Source: Moritella sp.
GTDB taxonomy: Bacteria; Pseudomonadota; Gammaproteobacteria; Enterobacterales; Moritellaceae
Direction: 5' to 3'
Assembly (NCBI RefSeq): GCF_013215705.1
Contig: NZ_JABSQR010000037.1
Location: forward strand, 1 to 53,121
Length of the DNA: 53,121 bases
Part shown: piece by piece, positions 7,555-17,027 of the stretch
Layout of the letters: the number at the start of each line of letters is the position of its first letter
Position numbering within the stretch: the stretch's first letter is position 1
Notes under the pieces: model-generated
What the model saw: only the letters and a program-made list of their open reading frames with translations
What the model was told of the DNA's origin: nothing
Database searches by the model: none
Made by a program: the position numbers and the translations under genes

Positions 7555-8853
7555 TTATAGTGCGATTGAACTGTATAATTTCGCATTATTTTCCAATTGC
7601 TCTATGATGTCTTTTGCTTCGGAAACAAACTTGGTCTTTTCACTACCGCGTAATGACTCTGCTTTTGGTAGCGACACTGTTTTTGGATTTTTGTGCTTAC
7701 CGTTCACTAAGAATTCATAATGTAAATGGGGGCCAGTTACGCGCCCCGTCGCCCCTACCGTACCAATTTTTTGATTCTGTTTAACCCGCTGGCCTTGTCT
7801 AACACTGCGCTTATTCATGTGCAGGTATTTAGTGACAATATTAGCGTTATGTTTAATAAATACATAGTTACCATTAAAGCGATTATAAGCCGATGCGATA
7901 ACTTTACCGTCACCCGCAGATACAATCGGAGTACCTGTTCTTGCTGCGTAATCAATACCATTATGCGCACGTATTCGACCTGTTACGGGATGACGACGAT
8001 TACGGTTAAAACTAGAGCTGATATATTTAAAGTTGACTGGCGCCCGTAAGAAGGCTTTACGCATAGAGCGTCCAGACGGGGTATAGTAGCTGCCATCTTT
8101 ATGGCGTATCGCTTGAAATTTATCACCTTGGTTGATGAACTCTGCTGCAAGGATGTTACCTGTCGAAACAAAGTATCCATCAATATATTGTTCTTCATAA
8201 ATAACCGCAAAACTGTCGCCTGCACGAATATCGAGGGCGAAATCGATATCCCAACCAAATATTGTGGCTAAGTTCATGATTTGTTTTGCAGGCATCTTGC
8301 CTTTAACTCCTGCATTCCAGAAGTTACTGGTGATCTCTGCGCGCGTGAATGTTTCTCTGATGTCTATTTTATTTTTAACGGTGTTGGTCGTGTAACCATC
8401 AGCTGTTTTATTGATGTATAACGATTCCGTGGGGCTATAAGGGTAAATAAGCTCAACAAATTGGCCATCATTATTCGTTGTGATGGTTAGTTTTTGCCCA
8501 GGGTAGATACTACGCAAGCGTTTTGCCGATGACAATTTGTCTATTTCATAGATGGTTTTTGTCGATAAATGGCTACGTTGACCAATTAACGATAGATTAT
8601 CACCTGCGCGAACGATAATTTCCTCACTGGTTAATCGTGATTTAATCGGCTGATTTTCTGCCGAGGTAATGCGAGGTAATTTTAAACTGTAACGATCACC
8701 CACTTGGTAGATATAAAAAGAGTCTGCATCTGATGATAGTGGTGGGCTGGTAGATACAGGCAGGAGCAGCAGTGTAATGATCAAACCCAAAATAACGACA
8801 ATGAAGGTTCGGTGTTGCTTTGGTAATTGCTTAAAACGGTTACCGAATGACAT
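7555..8853 (-). CDS. mepM: M23 murein DD-endopeptidase, MepM-like
   Basis: This is a membrane-anchored peptidase expected to cut peptide cross-links in peptidoglycan to allow growth. The 432-residue protein has a short cytoplasmic N terminus, one transmembrane segment (about residues 16-34), a LysM-like domain (about 79-126, VRAGDNLSLIGQRSHLSTKT), an OapA-like middle region, and a C-terminal LytM/M23 domain. The zinc-site motif HxxxD is at His297 and Asp301 (AHNGIDYA), and the HxH motif is in GPHLHYEF, so the enzyme looks active. E. coli MepM has 440 residues and the same architecture. The gene is divergent from tyrS, as in Vibrio and Shewanella, and is followed by anmK. Confidence 0.92.
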   Translation of the reverse strand: MSFGNRFKQLPKQHRTFIVVILGLIITLLLLPVSTSPPLSSDADSFYIYQVGDRYSLKLPRITSAENQPIKSRLTSEEIIVRAGDNLSLIGQRSHLSTKTIYEIDKLSSAKRLRSIYPGQKLTITTNNDGQFVELIYPYSPTESLYINKTADGYTTNTVKNKIDIRETFTRAEITSNFWNAGVKGKMPAKQIMNLATIFGWDIDFALDIRAGDSFAVIYEEQYIDGYFVSTGNILAAEFINQGDKFQAIRHKDGSYYTPSGRSMRKAFLRAPVNFKYISSSFNRNRRHPVTGRIRAHNGIDYAARTGTPIVSAGDGKVIASAYNRFNGNYVFIKHNANIVTKYLHMNKRSVRQGQRVKQNQKIGTVGATGRVTGPHLHYEFLVNGKHKNPKTVSLPKAESLRGSEKTKFVSEAKDIIEQLENNAKLYSSIAL

Positions 8854-9094
8854 AAGAAAGCACTGCCTTGTGGGAATTTAAAATAAGTCACATATTCTAA
8901 CAAATACTAAGGACTGTGCAAAAAATAATTTATAACGCTGTGCTTCTGGTTTTAAATGCATCAACAAAAGTAGCCGGGAAACAGTATTTGTAATTAAATT
9001 AACGGTATTGCCAGTGGGCAACGGTTTTCAATTGTTACGCTATCCAGTAGTATAGAGTGATTATATTTAGGTAATAAGTGTGGAGCTTGAAATT

Positions 9095-10291
9095 ATGACG
9101 CAAATCAATGATGCGTTACGCGAAATTAAACGTGGTACAGAAGAAATCCTAGTTGAAGAAGAGCTAGTAGCAAAACTTAAAGAAGGTCGTCCGCTAAGAA
9201 TTAAATTAGGTGCTGATCCAACTGGTGCTGACCTGCATTTGGGCCATACTGTTATCTTAAACAAGTTACGTCAATTCCAAGACCTTGGTCATGAAGTTAT
9301 CTTCTTGATTGGTGATTTCACTGCAACTGTCGGTGATCCGTCAGGCAAAAACTCAACACGTCCACCATTAACACGTGAAGATGTACTGGTTAATGCGAAA
9401 ACATATACCGACCAAGTATTCAAAATTTTAGATGAATCAAAAACCCGCATTGAGTTTAACTCAACGTGGTTAAATGAATTAGGTGCTGCGGGCATGATCC
9501 GTTTAGCGTCGCAGCAAACTGTTGCGCGTATGCTAGAGCGTGATGACTTCAAAAAACGCTATGCGTCTGGTCAAGGTATCGCGATCCACGAATTTATGTA
9601 CCCATTATTACAAGGTTATGATTCAGTTGCACTGAAAGCTGATGTTGAACTTGGCGGTACAGATCAAAAATTCAACCTATTAATGGGTCGTGAATTACAA
9701 AAAGCGGAAGGTCAAAAACCACAGACTGTGATTATGATGCCACTGCTTGTTGGTCTAGACGGCGTGAAGAAAATGTCTAAATCATCGAACAACTATATTG
9801 GTGTAACAGATACGCCAAATGACATGTTCGGTAAGATCATGTCGATCACGGATGAATTGATGTGGAACTACTTCGAATTATTATCATTCCGTCCATTAGC
9901 TGAAATTGAAAAATTCAAAGCTGATATCGCGGCTGACGCTGTTAATCCACGTGATGTGAAAATTTCATTAGCCAAAGAAATCATTGCCCGTTTTCATGAT
10001 GAAGCGGCTGCAGAAAGCGCGCATAATGATTTCACTCAGCGTTTTTCTAAAAATGCGATCCCAGATGAAATGCCAGAATTTGAATTTGCAGAGAGTGATG
10101 CAATGGCTATCGCGAATTTATTAAAAGAAGCGGGTCTGGTATCGGGTACATCAGAAGCGATGCGCATGATCAAGCAAGGTGCGGTTAAAATTGATAGCGT
10201 AAAAATAGATGATACTCGACTTGTTCCTACTGCGGGTACCGCGGTATACCAAGTTGGTAAACGCAAGTTTGCTCGTATTACATTAGCTTAA
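9095..10291 (+). CDS. tyrS: Tyrosyl-tRNA synthetase, TyrZ-like subfamily
   Basis: It charges tRNA-Tyr with tyrosine. The class I signatures are present: HIGH as HLGH at residues 48-51 ([13 protein letters not shown]) and KMSKS at about 226-230. A C-terminal S4 RNA-binding domain is visible ([19 protein letters not shown]). The 398-residue length and sequence fit the TyrRS group of Vibrio, Haemophilus and Pseudomonas rather than E. coli TyrS (424). The reading frame extends to a GTG at 9080, but GGAG at 9082-9085 lies 9 bases before ATG 9095, which is the likely start. I saw no clear sigma-70 promoter in the 241-bp gap to the divergent peptidase gene. Confidence 0.96.
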   Translation: MTQINDALREIKRGTEEILVEEELVAKLKEGRPLRIKLGADPTGADLHLGHTVILNKLRQFQDLGHEVIFLIGDFTATVGDPSGKNSTRPPLTREDVLVNAKTYTDQVFKILDESKTRIEFNSTWLNELGAAGMIRLASQQTVARMLERDDFKKRYASGQGIAIHEFMYPLLQGYDSVALKADVELGGTDQKFNLLMGRELQKAEGQKPQTVIMMPLLVGLDGVKKMSKSSNNYIGVTDTPNDMFGKIMSITDELMWNYFELLSFRPLAEIEKFKADIAADAVNPRDVKISLAKEIIARFHDEAAAESAHNDFTQRFSKNAIPDEMPEFEFAESDAMAIANLLKEAGLVSGTSEAMRMIKQGAVKIDSVKIDDTRLVPTAGTAVYQVGKRKFARITLA

Positions 10292-10324
10292 TATTGACTC
10301 GCTAGTCGTTATAAGCAAATGCTT

Positions 10325-10362
10325 AAAAAGCCCGTTATGATTGTGGTCATAACGGGCTTTTT
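10325..10362. terminator. Bidirectional terminator between tyrS and the TRIC-family gene
   Basis: A perfect 16-bp stem (AAAAAGCCCGTTATGA with its complement) and a 6-nt loop carry A and T tracts on both ends. It separates two convergent genes. Confidence 0.9.
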
Positions 10363-10379
10363 AACGATTAACTTACGTA

Positions 10380-11012
10380 CTACTCACGGTGATGTTTTAA
10401 AACAAACATAGGTAAGCGTAAATGCCAATGCACTGCGGCCATTCGGAGTGTAAATACCCCCGTCATGGCGAGTAACATCGCTAAACCTTCAGTGATGCCA
10501 ATGAGTAATGCGCCAGTATAAACCACGCCACCAAGCACAGACGCAGTCGCATAGATATCTTTCTGTAATACCATAGGCACGCGACTGGCTAACAGATCTC
10601 GAATAATACCACCTGCAACACCGGTGATCACACCCATCACTACCGCTGTCATCCCCGGCGCGCCATAAGCTAAGGCTTTCTGTGTACCCAGTACGGTGAA
10701 TAAGGCTAAGCCTGCTGCATCGGCAAGAGGTAATAATATTGGTGGCATGCGATGATTACGGTTAGCAAACAAAATGGTTAACATAGACGTCAGAATAATA
10801 ACGGTGAGGTAAACGGGGTCGTGTACCCAAAATGCAGGGCCGACATCTAAGATTGTATCACGTATTGTGCCACCGCCAATTGCGGTTACCGCAGCCAATA
10901 CAGTTGCGCCAAATGGATCCATACGCATCTGTCCAGCGACTTGCACGCCTGATATTGCAAACACGGCGGTGCCCGCTAGATCGAGTAAATAAATAATATC
11001 CATGTTCATCAT
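10380..11012 (-). CDS. TRIC-type inner membrane protein (UPF0126, YadS/YicG family)
   Basis: This is a 210-residue, very hydrophobic protein made of two homologous halves, each with about three membrane helices. Both halves show the family glycine signature: [16 protein letters not shown] in the first and [17 protein letters not shown] in the second. The family is related to eukaryotic TRIC cation channels, and bacterial members were shown structurally to form potassium-permeable trimers. The physiological role here is unknown; E. coli paralogues have been linked to glycine uptake. Three ATG codons at the start (11012, 11009, 11003) have no strong ribosome binding site to decide between them. 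It is monocistronic, convergent with tyrS, and next to a repeat-rich gap. Confidence 0.9.
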   Translation of the reverse strand: MMNMDIIYLLDLAGTAVFAISGVQVAGQMRMDPFGATVLAAVTAIGGGTIRDTILDVGPAFWVHDPVYLTVIILTSMLTILFANRNHRMPPILLPLADAAGLALFTVLGTQKALAYGAPGMTAVVMGVITGVAGGIIRDLLASRVPMVLQKDIYATASVLGGVVYTGALLIGITEGLAMLLAMTGVFTLRMAAVHWHLRLPMFVLKHHRE

Positions 11013-11036
11013 CAGAAAACTTATTGATCCTTGCTC

Positions 11037-11190
11037 TATACCCGAACTAATTCAAGATGCTATCAGAGACTAGCAGGGATATCAGAACAAGGCGCAATAT
11101 GTAGATAATGGTTATTCCATTTTTAAATATTGCAACGCTGAGCTGTCATTCCTGCTTGCTGATTATGCATCTTGAAGCAGCTTGGGTATA
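11037..11190. repeat. 154-bp palindromic intergenic repeat (MITE-like), full copy
   Basis: Two 64-base arms (11037-11100 and 11127-11190) are imperfect inverted copies around a 26-base centre. The outer 24 bases match at 20 positions, sharing TATACCC and TTCAAGATGC, and the inner ends share GCAATAT. Partial copies occur at 11318, 19137 and 44238. No transposase gene or target duplication is seen. Confidence 0.7.
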
Positions 11191-11317
11191 TCTGTCCATA
11201 ATTAAGAAGTGCAGAGTATACGGATAGAGAAAATTATTTCTTGTAGCTATATCGAAATTCTAACAAATAAAGTTGCAGAATATAAATAAAATTTGAACTA
11301 TTGATGAGATAAAGTTC

Positions 11318-11371
11318 AAGGATATATCCCTGTTCGTTGCTGAGATAGCATCTTGAAGTAGCTTGGATATA
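11318..11371 (-). repeat. Half copy of the 154-bp palindromic repeat
   Basis: Read on the minus strand it follows the left arm of the full copy (TATATCCAAGCTACTTCAAG, then ATGCTATCTCAG and GGGATATATC). It appears to be a single arm with no partner, about 130 bp from the full copy. Confidence 0.55.
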
Positions 11372-11432
11372 AATATTATATTTCAGATGAAATAAAGCGG
11401 GAAGTGATAGAAATGGGGTTATCTACAGGCAT

Positions 11433-11511
11433 AAAAAAACAGCATAGAGAAGTTTTCGACTATTTATAATATATCATTATAAAACAAGAAACTTTTCCAT
11501 GCTGTTTTTGG
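11433..11511 (-). terminator. Long compound hairpin terminator of the small peptide gene
   Basis: Nested arms are visible: AAAAACAGCAT (11435-11445) with 11499-11509, AAGTTT with AAACTT inside, and a perfect TTTATAAT/ATTATAAA tip (11463-11470 with 11476-11483). On the minus strand it ends in a run of seven T's. It starts 11 bases after the stop codon at 11522. The plus side also ends in T5. Confidence 0.7.
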
Positions 11512-11521
11512 AACTTTAAAA

Positions 11522-11605
11522 CTATAGGCTAGCGATTGATGGTAGAACACCACTTGTGATAGCTAAAGTAGTTAAAACAGTAAAAACTGCTACAAATTCT
11601 TTCAT
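11522..11605 (-). CDS. Putative 27-residue hydrophobic peptide
   Basis: I do not recognise this gene. The frame reads MKEFVAVFTVLTTLAITSGV then LPSIASL and stop. Two charged residues at the start are followed by one continuous hydrophobic stretch long enough to span a membrane. Support for a real gene: AAGGA lies 8 bases before the ATG, a promoter-like pair (TAGCCA, 17 bp, CATAAT at 11666-11638) lies just upstream, and a strong compound terminator follows the stop by 11 bases, so promoter, ribosome site, frame and terminator form a complete unit. It could be a small membrane protein, a leader or signal-like peptide, or the toxin of a type I system. I see no clear antisense RNA gene, so the toxin idea is speculative. 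Confidence 0.5.
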   Translation of the reverse strand: MKEFVAVFTVLTTLAITSGVLPSIASL

Positions 11606-11637
11606 GATAATGTCCTTGGGGTTACTGTATTGACTAC

Positions 11638-11666
11638 ATTATGCACACATTTTATTCACTTGGCTA
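11638..11666 (-). promoter_or_regulatory. Candidate sigma-70 promoter of the small peptide gene
   Basis: On the minus strand TAGCCA (11666-11661) and CATAAT (11643-11638) are spaced by 17 bp. The expected start point leaves a leader of about 25 nt containing the AAGGA ribosome binding site. Confidence 0.35.
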
Positions 11667-12079
11667 GCTTTTTATAAGAAAACTGTAACTTTTAGTGCTT
11701 TGGGCTCGCTTGGAGACTGAAGTGCTGATTAGTGTGATTATTTCTATTGTTGTTGGTCGATTACCTAGAAGTACGTCCTATTGTTGTTTTTGAAGGGTAT
11801 AAATCACATGTAAAAGTGTTGTTTTAGTTGTCACGATCGTAACTTTGCTCGGGTTGGGTGAAATGAGGTGTAGTTTGCGTGTTAAGTTGAATTTTAAGGC
11901 GAATGGACAATGCTCAAATATAGATCTCATTAATAAGATTAAATGTGTTTAATGGTTTGAATAGGGTGAAGTGTCGTCATATTCGTATTACAATAGTGGC
12001 ATTATGATTGTAAACATTGTCGGCGCTGTAAAATGCAGTAATGTCATGATAATGAATTGATTGAAAGGCTATAAGCATT
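11667..12079. other. Gene-free stretch upstream of greA
   Basis: About 400 bp with no plausible reading frame, RNA gene or strong hairpin that I can see. It presumably holds the greA promoter. TACAAT at about 11989 is a possible -10 but has no good -35 partner. Confidence 0.4.
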
Positions 12080-12559
12080 ATGAGTAATATGATCCCAATG
12101 ACTGCACGTGGTGCAGAAAATTTACGTATCGAATTAGAACATTTAAAAACGGTTCGTCGACCTGAAATTGTAAGTTCGATTGCGGTAGCGCGTGAGCACG
12201 GCGATTTGAAAGAAAACGCGGAATACCATGCTGCACGTGAAGAGCAAGGTTTCTGTGAAGGCCGTGTTCAAGATATCGAATGGAAACTGTCTAACTGTCA
12301 GATTATTGATGTGACAAAAATAGCAAATAATGGTCGTGTTATTTTTGGTTGTACAGTTAAGATTTACAATACTGAAACAGAAGAAGAGATTACTTACAAT
12401 CTAGTGGGTGACGATGAAGCGAATATTAAAGAAAATCGTATTTCAATTAACTCACCAATTGCACGTGGTTTAGTGGGTAAAAGTGTCGATGATGTGACGA
12501 TGGTGAAGACACCTGGCGGTGCGATTGAATTTGAAATTGTATCGGTAGAATATATCTAA
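12080..12559 (+). CDS. greA: Transcription elongation factor GreA
   Basis: GreA enters the secondary channel of RNA polymerase and stimulates cleavage of backtracked transcripts. The 159-residue protein has the N-terminal coiled-coil finger with its acidic tip ([26 protein letters not shown]) and the C-terminal FKBP-like domain ([43 protein letters not shown]). ATG 12080 gives [11 protein letters not shown]; the second ATG at 12089 would match the E. coli start more closely, and the upstream AAGG (12065) is far from both, so the start is uncertain by three residues. It is convergent with yhbY. In E. coli greA also neighbours this cluster. Confidence 0.96.
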   Translation: MSNMIPMTARGAENLRIELEHLKTVRRPEIVSSIAVAREHGDLKENAEYHAAREEQGFCEGRVQDIEWKLSNCQIIDVTKIANNGRVIFGCTVKIYNTETEEEITYNLVGDDEANIKENRISINSPIARGLVGKSVDDVTMVKTPGGAIEFEIVSVEYI

Positions 12560-12615
12560 CTATCGACACACTGCATAAAGATACACATACGCATTACAGT
12601 GTACTATGACCCATG

Positions 12616-12664
12616 ACCCAGTTTAAATGCTGGGTATAGTCGAGCTGGGATTCCTTGCCCAGCT
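12616..12664. terminator. Two small hairpins between greA and yhbY
   Basis: ACCCAG/CTGGGT (12616-12635) and AGCTGGG/CCCAGCT (12643-12664) lie between the convergent genes. Neither is followed by a T-tract, so intrinsic termination is only a possibility. Confidence 0.3.
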
Positions 12665-12681
12665 GGATACTCACAAAGCTA

Positions 12682-12978
12682 TTATTTCTTTGGCAGTATG
12701 ATTTTCTTTTCATCACTTGTACGATAAATGACCAAGGTGTGGCCAATACTCTGTACTTTTTCTGCGTTAGCTTCTTTAACAATAGTATCCATTACTAATG
12801 CTTTTTGGTCACGGTCTTCAGACGCAACTTTAATTTTGATTAGTTCATGATGTGCTAGTGCTACTTCAATTTCAGCCATGACACCTTCAGTTAAGCCGTG
12901 TTGGCCTAGTAAGATGACAGGTTTTAATGAATGTGCTAAACCTTTTAGGTGTTGCTTTTGTTTGTTGCTTAATGCCAT
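12682..12978 (-). CDS. yhbY: CRM-domain RNA-binding protein YhbY
   Basis: YhbY is a 98-residue, single CRM-domain protein that associates with pre-50S ribosomal subunits in E. coli. Family features are the N-terminal LSNKQKQHLKGLAHSLKPVILLGQHGLTEGV, with the GQxGLTEGV loop equivalent to the GxxG RNA-binding loop, then EVALAHHELIKIKV and the C-terminal IGHTLVIYRTSDEKKIILPKK. The ATG at 12978 is the only family-consistent start. It is divergent from rlmE with a 114-bp gap, the same arrangement as in E. coli, which fits a shared role in ribosome maturation. Confidence 0.95.
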   Translation of the reverse strand: MALSNKQKQHLKGLAHSLKPVILLGQHGLTEGVMAEIEVALAHHELIKIKVASEDRDQKALVMDTIVKEANAEKVQSIGHTLVIYRTSDEKKIILPKK

Positions 12979-13002
12979 ATTTTAAATTTCTTATTACTTA
13001 GG

Positions 13003-13031
13003 GTTGAAAAAGAGTAATTTTAGCTTCATCT
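13003..13031 (+). promoter_or_regulatory. Possible sigma-32 promoter of rlmE
   Basis: GTTGAAA (13003-13009), a 14-bp spacer and CTTCATCT (13024-13031) resemble a heat-shock promoter, though the -10 half is imperfect. In E. coli rlmE-ftsH is transcribed from sigma-32 promoters, which is the main reason to take it seriously. Confidence 0.4.
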
Positions 13032-13092
13032 TCATCTTAATACCATGCCATTATGGTAATGGTTTAAAAAAATATTATAAACAGGCTTTCAG

Positions 13093-13737
13093 ATGACCCC
13101 GACACCGAAGAAAAAAAGTACCCAAAAGGGCAGTTCTAAAAATTGGCTGCTAGAGCATCACAACGATAAATATGTTAAAGATGCTAAAAAACAAGGGTTG
13201 CGTTCACGTGCGACTTTTAAGCTTGAAGAAATCCAAGCTAAAGATAAATTATTACAACCGGGTATGAATATTGTTGACCTTGGTGCTGCTCCTGGTGGCT
13301 GGTCACAATTTGCTGTTAAGCACTTAGGTGACAAAGGTCGTGTTATTGCTTGTGATATTTTACCTATGGATCCCATTGCAGGGGTTGATTTCTTGCAAGG
13401 TGATTTTCGAGATGAAAAAGTATTATCAGCATTACTGGCGAAAGTCGGTGATGGTAAGATTGATGTGGTTGTTTCTGATATGGCCCCCAATATGAGTGGT
13501 AATATCGGTGTTGACCAGCCTGCTTCAATGTACTTGGTCGAACTTGCATTGGAAATGTGTCGTGAAGTACTTAAACCAAATGGCAGTTTTGTGGTCAAAG
13601 TATTTCAAGGTGAAGGTTTTGAGCAATACATGAAAGATGTACGTAGTATGTTTAATGTCGTTAAAACTAGAAAACCGGATTCATCACGTGCTCGTTCACG
13701 CGAAGTTTTCATCGTTGCGAAAGGTTATAAAGGCTAA
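13093..13737 (+). CDS. rlmE: 23S rRNA 2'-O-methyltransferase RlmE (RrmJ/FtsJ)
   Basis: RlmE methylates the 2'-OH of U2552 in the ribosomal A-loop, a late step in 50S assembly and a heat-shock function. The 214-residue protein has a basic N terminus, the SAM-binding motif [12 protein letters not shown], and the full K-D-K-E catalytic set: Lys43 (RATFKLEEI), Asp in [10 protein letters not shown], Lys in [13 protein letters not shown], and Glu in [11 protein letters not shown]. Positions run five ahead of E. coli because of a longer basic head. It is divergent from yhbY and upstream of ftsH, the standard pair, although the 287-bp gap to ftsH is larger than in E. coli. Confidence 0.97.
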   Translation: MTPTPKKKSTQKGSSKNWLLEHHNDKYVKDAKKQGLRSRATFKLEEIQAKDKLLQPGMNIVDLGAAPGGWSQFAVKHLGDKGRVIACDILPMDPIAGVDFLQGDFRDEKVLSALLAKVGDGKIDVVVSDMAPNMSGNIGVDQPASMYLVELALEMCREVLKPNGSFVVKVFQGEGFEQYMKDVRSMFNVVKTRKPDSSRARSREVFIVAKGYKG

Positions 13738-13941
13738 ATTATTGTAACCTATTACAAATGATAATATCACTGCTGTTATTGAAGAATAAAATCTAGATTT
13801 GGTCTCAATAAACATTTAATTATGTTAATAAATAGTCAAGTCTTGATATATTTAAGCAGACAGTAGAGAATATCTAAAGGGTTCTGCAAGCTTGCATTTT
13901 AATTGTAAGGCTCACAGGATGAAAATTTAAAATGTAAGTTG

Positions 13942-13971
13942 TTGTTAAACTGTCTATATTTAGAATATATT
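13942..13971 (+). promoter_or_regulatory. Candidate sigma-70 promoter of ftsH
   Basis: TTGTTA (13942-13947), 18 bp and TATATT (13966-13971) lie about 50 bp before ftsH. The same 287-bp gap also contains a 12-bp near-perfect inverted repeat (13891-13902 with 13927-13938) of unknown role. Confidence 0.35.
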
Positions 13972-14024
13972 GAGTATTTCAACTGTTTTTTTTCAGGGAA
14001 CTTAAGACCCGGAGAGGCTAGATT

Positions 14025-15977
14025 TTGAGTGATATGGCAAAAAATCTGATTTTATGGCTGGTTATTGCAGTCGTATTAATGTCAGTATTTCAGAGTTTCG
14101 GACCAAATGAGAGTTCAAGTAATCAGTTAGATTACAGTTCATTTGTGCAACAAGTTAGAAATAAACAGGTTAACGAAGTTAAGATCAACGGACGTACTAT
14201 CCGTGGTGTTACCCAAGGTGGACAGAAGTTCGTTACTTTCTTACCAGCGGAAGATCCACAGCTATTAAATGACCTGTTAAACAATAACGTTAAAGTATTT
14301 GGTGAGCCTGAAGAAGAAGCAAGTTTATTGACTTCTATCTTCATCTCTTGGTTCCCAATGTTATTACTGATCGGTGTTTGGGTATTCTTTATGCGTCAAA
14401 TGCAAGGTGGCGGCGGTAAAGGCGCTATGTCATTCGGCAAAAGTAAAGCACGCTTAATGAGTGAAGACCAAATTAAAACGACGTTTGCAGATGTTGCTGG
14501 TTGTGATGAAGCAAAAGAAGAAGTTGCTGAATTAGTGGATTACTTAAAAGATCCAAGTCGCTTCCAGAAACTCGGCGGTAAAATACCAACAGGTATCTTA
14601 TTAGTTGGTTCTCCGGGTACAGGTAAAACCTTACTTGCTAAAGCGATTGCCGGTGAAGCAAAAGTACCATTTTTCACTATCTCAGGTTCTGATTTCGTTG
14701 AAATGTTTGTGGGTGTCGGTGCATCTCGTGTGCGTGACATGTTCGAACAAGCGAAAAAATCATCACCTTGTATCATCTTCATCGATGAAATTGATGCTGT
14801 AGGCCGCAAACGTGGCTCTGGCATGGGTGGCGGTCATGATGAACGTGAGCAAACGCTAAACCAAATGCTGGTTGAAATGGATGGTTTTGAAGGTAATGAA
14901 GGTGTCATTGTTATTGCTGCGACTAACCGTCCAGACGTACTTGATCCTGCATTATTACGTCCTGGTCGTTTTGACCGTCAAGTAACTGTAGGTCTACCGG
15001 ATATCCGTGGTCGTGAACAGATCTTGAAAGTCCATATGCGTAAAGTGCCAATCAGCGATGATGTTGAAACTGTACTTATTGCGCGTGGCACACCGGGTTT
15101 CTCTGGTGCCGAATTGGCTAACTTAGTTAATGAAGCTGCATTATTTGCTGCACGTCATAATAAACGTACCGTATCTATGGCTGAATTTGAAAAAGCCAAA
15201 GATAAGATCCTCATGGGTGCCGAGCGTAAGAGCATGGTCATGAGCGAAGAAGAGAAAACGATGACCGCTTACCATGAAGCGGGTCACGCTATTGTTGGTC
15301 GCTTAGTACCGGATCATGATCCTGTTTATAAAGTGAGTATCATTCCACGTGGTCGTGCGTTAGGTGTGACTATGTACTTACCTGAACAAGATCGCCTTAG
15401 TCACTCGAAACGTCATTTAGAAAGCATGATCTCAAGCCTTTACGGTGGCCGTATTGCTGAAGAAATTATCTTTGGTAAAGACAGCGTATCAACGGGTGCA
15501 TCAAATGATATTGAACGTGCCACGGATATTTCTCGTAAAATGGTCACGCAATGGGGTCTATCTGAAAAATTAGGTCCAATGAAATTTGCTGATGAGCAAG
15601 GCGAAATTTTCCTTGGTGGTGGAGGCTCTCAGCAGGCAAGTATGTCTGATGATACCGCCAAAATGATTGATGATGAAATTCGTTATTTAGTTGAAAGCAA
15701 CTATAAACGTGCGCATCAGTTATTATCGGACAATATGGATGTTCTTCATTCAATGAAAGATGCATTGATGAAGTATGAAACTATTGATGCCAAGCAAATT
15801 GATGATCTAATGGCGCGTGTTGAAGTGCGAGCGCCTGCAGATTGGGGTGAAGGCTATGGTAAAATGGATAACGACAGTACTAAAGATAGCGACACTACCA
15901 AAGACGTGAAAAAAGAAAGCAACGTTGATAATGAAGAAGATAGCGAAAAAGAAAGTGATAAAAAAGATACAGAATAA
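14025..15977 (+). CDS. ftsH: ATP-dependent zinc metalloprotease FtsH
   Basis: FtsH is the essential membrane-bound AAA+ protease that degrades misassembled membrane proteins and regulators such as LpxC and sigma-32. The 650-residue protein has two membrane helices (about 5-24 and 102-122) flanking a periplasmic domain, Walker A GSPGTGKT, Walker [12 protein letters not shown], the second region of homology [20 protein letters not shown], and the zinc motif HEAGH. The C-terminal tail is unusually rich in D, K, E and S. I accept the TTG start at 14025 (MSDMAKN) because GGAGAGG lies 7 bases upstream; the ATG at 14034 would be 16 bases away. A terminator follows the gene. Confidence 0.97.
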   Translation: MSDMAKNLILWLVIAVVLMSVFQSFGPNESSSNQLDYSSFVQQVRNKQVNEVKINGRTIRGVTQGGQKFVTFLPAEDPQLLNDLLNNNVKVFGEPEEEASLLTSIFISWFPMLLLIGVWVFFMRQMQGGGGKGAMSFGKSKARLMSEDQIKTTFADVAGCDEAKEEVAELVDYLKDPSRFQKLGGKIPTGILLVGSPGTGKTLLAKAIAGEAKVPFFTISGSDFVEMFVGVGASRVRDMFEQAKKSSPCIIFIDEIDAVGRKRGSGMGGGHDEREQTLNQMLVEMDGFEGNEGVIVIAATNRPDVLDPALLRPGRFDRQVTVGLPDIRGREQILKVHMRKVPISDDVETVLIARGTPGFSGAELANLVNEAALFAARHNKRTVSMAEFEKAKDKILMGAERKSMVMSEEEKTMTAYHEAGHAIVGRLVPDHDPVYKVSIIPRGRALGVTMYLPEQDRLSHSKRHLESMISSLYGGRIAEEIIFGKDSVSTGASNDIERATDISRKMVTQWGLSEKLGPMKFADEQGEIFLGGGGSQQASMSDDTAKMIDDEIRYLVESNYKRAHQLLSDNMDVLHSMKDALMKYETIDAKQIDDLMARVEVRAPADWGEGYGKMDNDSTKDSDTTKDVKKESNVDNEEDSEKESDKKDTE

Positions 15978-16026
15978 GCCTCGCTTACTCAGTATTACTT
16001 TATAGCTATTAATTCATGATAGAATA

Positions 16027-16056
16027 AACCTCGAGTATAACTCGGGGTTTTTTTTT
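16027..16056 (+). terminator. Rho-independent terminator after ftsH
   Basis: AACCTCGAG (16027-16035), loop TATAA and CTCGGGGTT (16041-16049) are followed by a run of T's. It lies 16 bp before folP, so folP either needs readthrough or its own promoter. Confidence 0.85.
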
Positions 16057-16072
16057 AGGGATAGAAACGATA

Positions 16073-16942
16073 ATGCAGTTACAATTAACGACCAATAGTG
16101 GCAGTGTTAAAACACTTGATCTAAGCCAGGCTGTGGTGATGGGGATTTTGAATGTAACACCAGACTCATTTTCTGATGGCGGTCAGTATCACGCGTTAGA
16201 TGCGGCATTCGAACAAGCAAAAAATATGGTTGCGGATGGCGCTAAGATCATTGATATTGGTGGTGAATCAACACGTCCAGGTGCTTGTGCTGTTAGTTTA
16301 GAGGAAGAGCTTTCCCGTGTTATTCCTATCATTAAGCTCATATCAACACAGCTTGATGTTGTCATTTCTATCGATACCAGTAAAGCGCAAGTGATGCGTC
16401 AAGCGATAGCGGCGGGCGCTCATATCATTAATGACGTGAGAGCGCTGCAGGAAGACGGGGCATTACAAGCCGCTGCGGACCTTGCTGTACCTGTGTGTAT
16501 TATGCACATGCAAGGCCAGCCTAGTACCATGCAACATGCACCGTCTTATCAAAATGTGACAACAGAAGTGGTGGCATTTTTACAGCAGCGTATTGATGAT
16601 TGTGTTAATGCGGGCATTAAGCGTGAACATATTATCCTCGATCCCGGTTTTGGCTTTGGTAAGACGTTAGAACAAAATTACCAATTACTGGCTGATACGT
16701 CGGTCTTTCATCAATTTGACCTACCTGTGTTGATTGGTGTTTCACGCAAGTCAATGATAGGTAATTTGTTGCAGTGTGATGAATCACAGCGATTAGCGGG
16801 TAGTATTGCCTGTGCTACTGCCGCTGCAATCGATGGTGCGCAAATATTACGTGTCCATGATGTGCGAGCAACTGCGGATGTTTTAGCTATCGTGGCACAG
16901 CTTGCTAAACACAGTGTTAGTAAGCCGGCTATTTTAAAATAA
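16073..16942 (+). CDS. folP: Dihydropteroate synthase FolP
   Basis: FolP joins p-aminobenzoate to the pterin pyrophosphate in folate synthesis and is the sulfonamide target. The 289-residue TIM-barrel protein shows the family blocks in order: MGILNVTPDSFSDGG near residue 23, GAKIIDIGGESTRPGA, the loop VISIDTSKAQVMRQA, DPGFGFGKT (pterin site), GVSRKSMIG and the C-terminal RVHDV. The length is normal (282 in E. coli). ATG 16073 lies 11 bases after AGGGA. It sits between ftsH and glmM exactly as in E. coli. An imperfect small hairpin (GGTTGAG/CTCGACC) in the 85-bp gap before glmM has no T-tract. Confidence 0.96.
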   Translation: MQLQLTTNSGSVKTLDLSQAVVMGILNVTPDSFSDGGQYHALDAAFEQAKNMVADGAKIIDIGGESTRPGACAVSLEEELSRVIPIIKLISTQLDVVISIDTSKAQVMRQAIAAGAHIINDVRALQEDGALQAAADLAVPVCIMHMQGQPSTMQHAPSYQNVTTEVVAFLQQRIDDCVNAGIKREHIILDPGFGFGKTLEQNYQLLADTSVFHQFDLPVLIGVSRKSMIGNLLQCDESQRLAGSIACATAAAIDGAQILRVHDVRATADVLAIVAQLAKHSVSKPAILK

Positions 16943-17027
16943 AAGTAATAATAACTAACAGTTTGAATTGAAATTAGATTGGTTGAGTGATATCTCGACC
17001 AGTAATAGAAGAGATTAGGGATTAAAT

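Noticed and set aside
11433-11605. Type I toxin-antitoxin pair
   Set aside because: The peptide looks toxin-like, but no antisense promoter or RNA gene could be identified; reported only as a small peptide gene.
13158-13598. 146-codon minus-strand frame inside rlmE
   Set aside because: Antisense shadow of a gene whose plus-strand protein is fully conserved.
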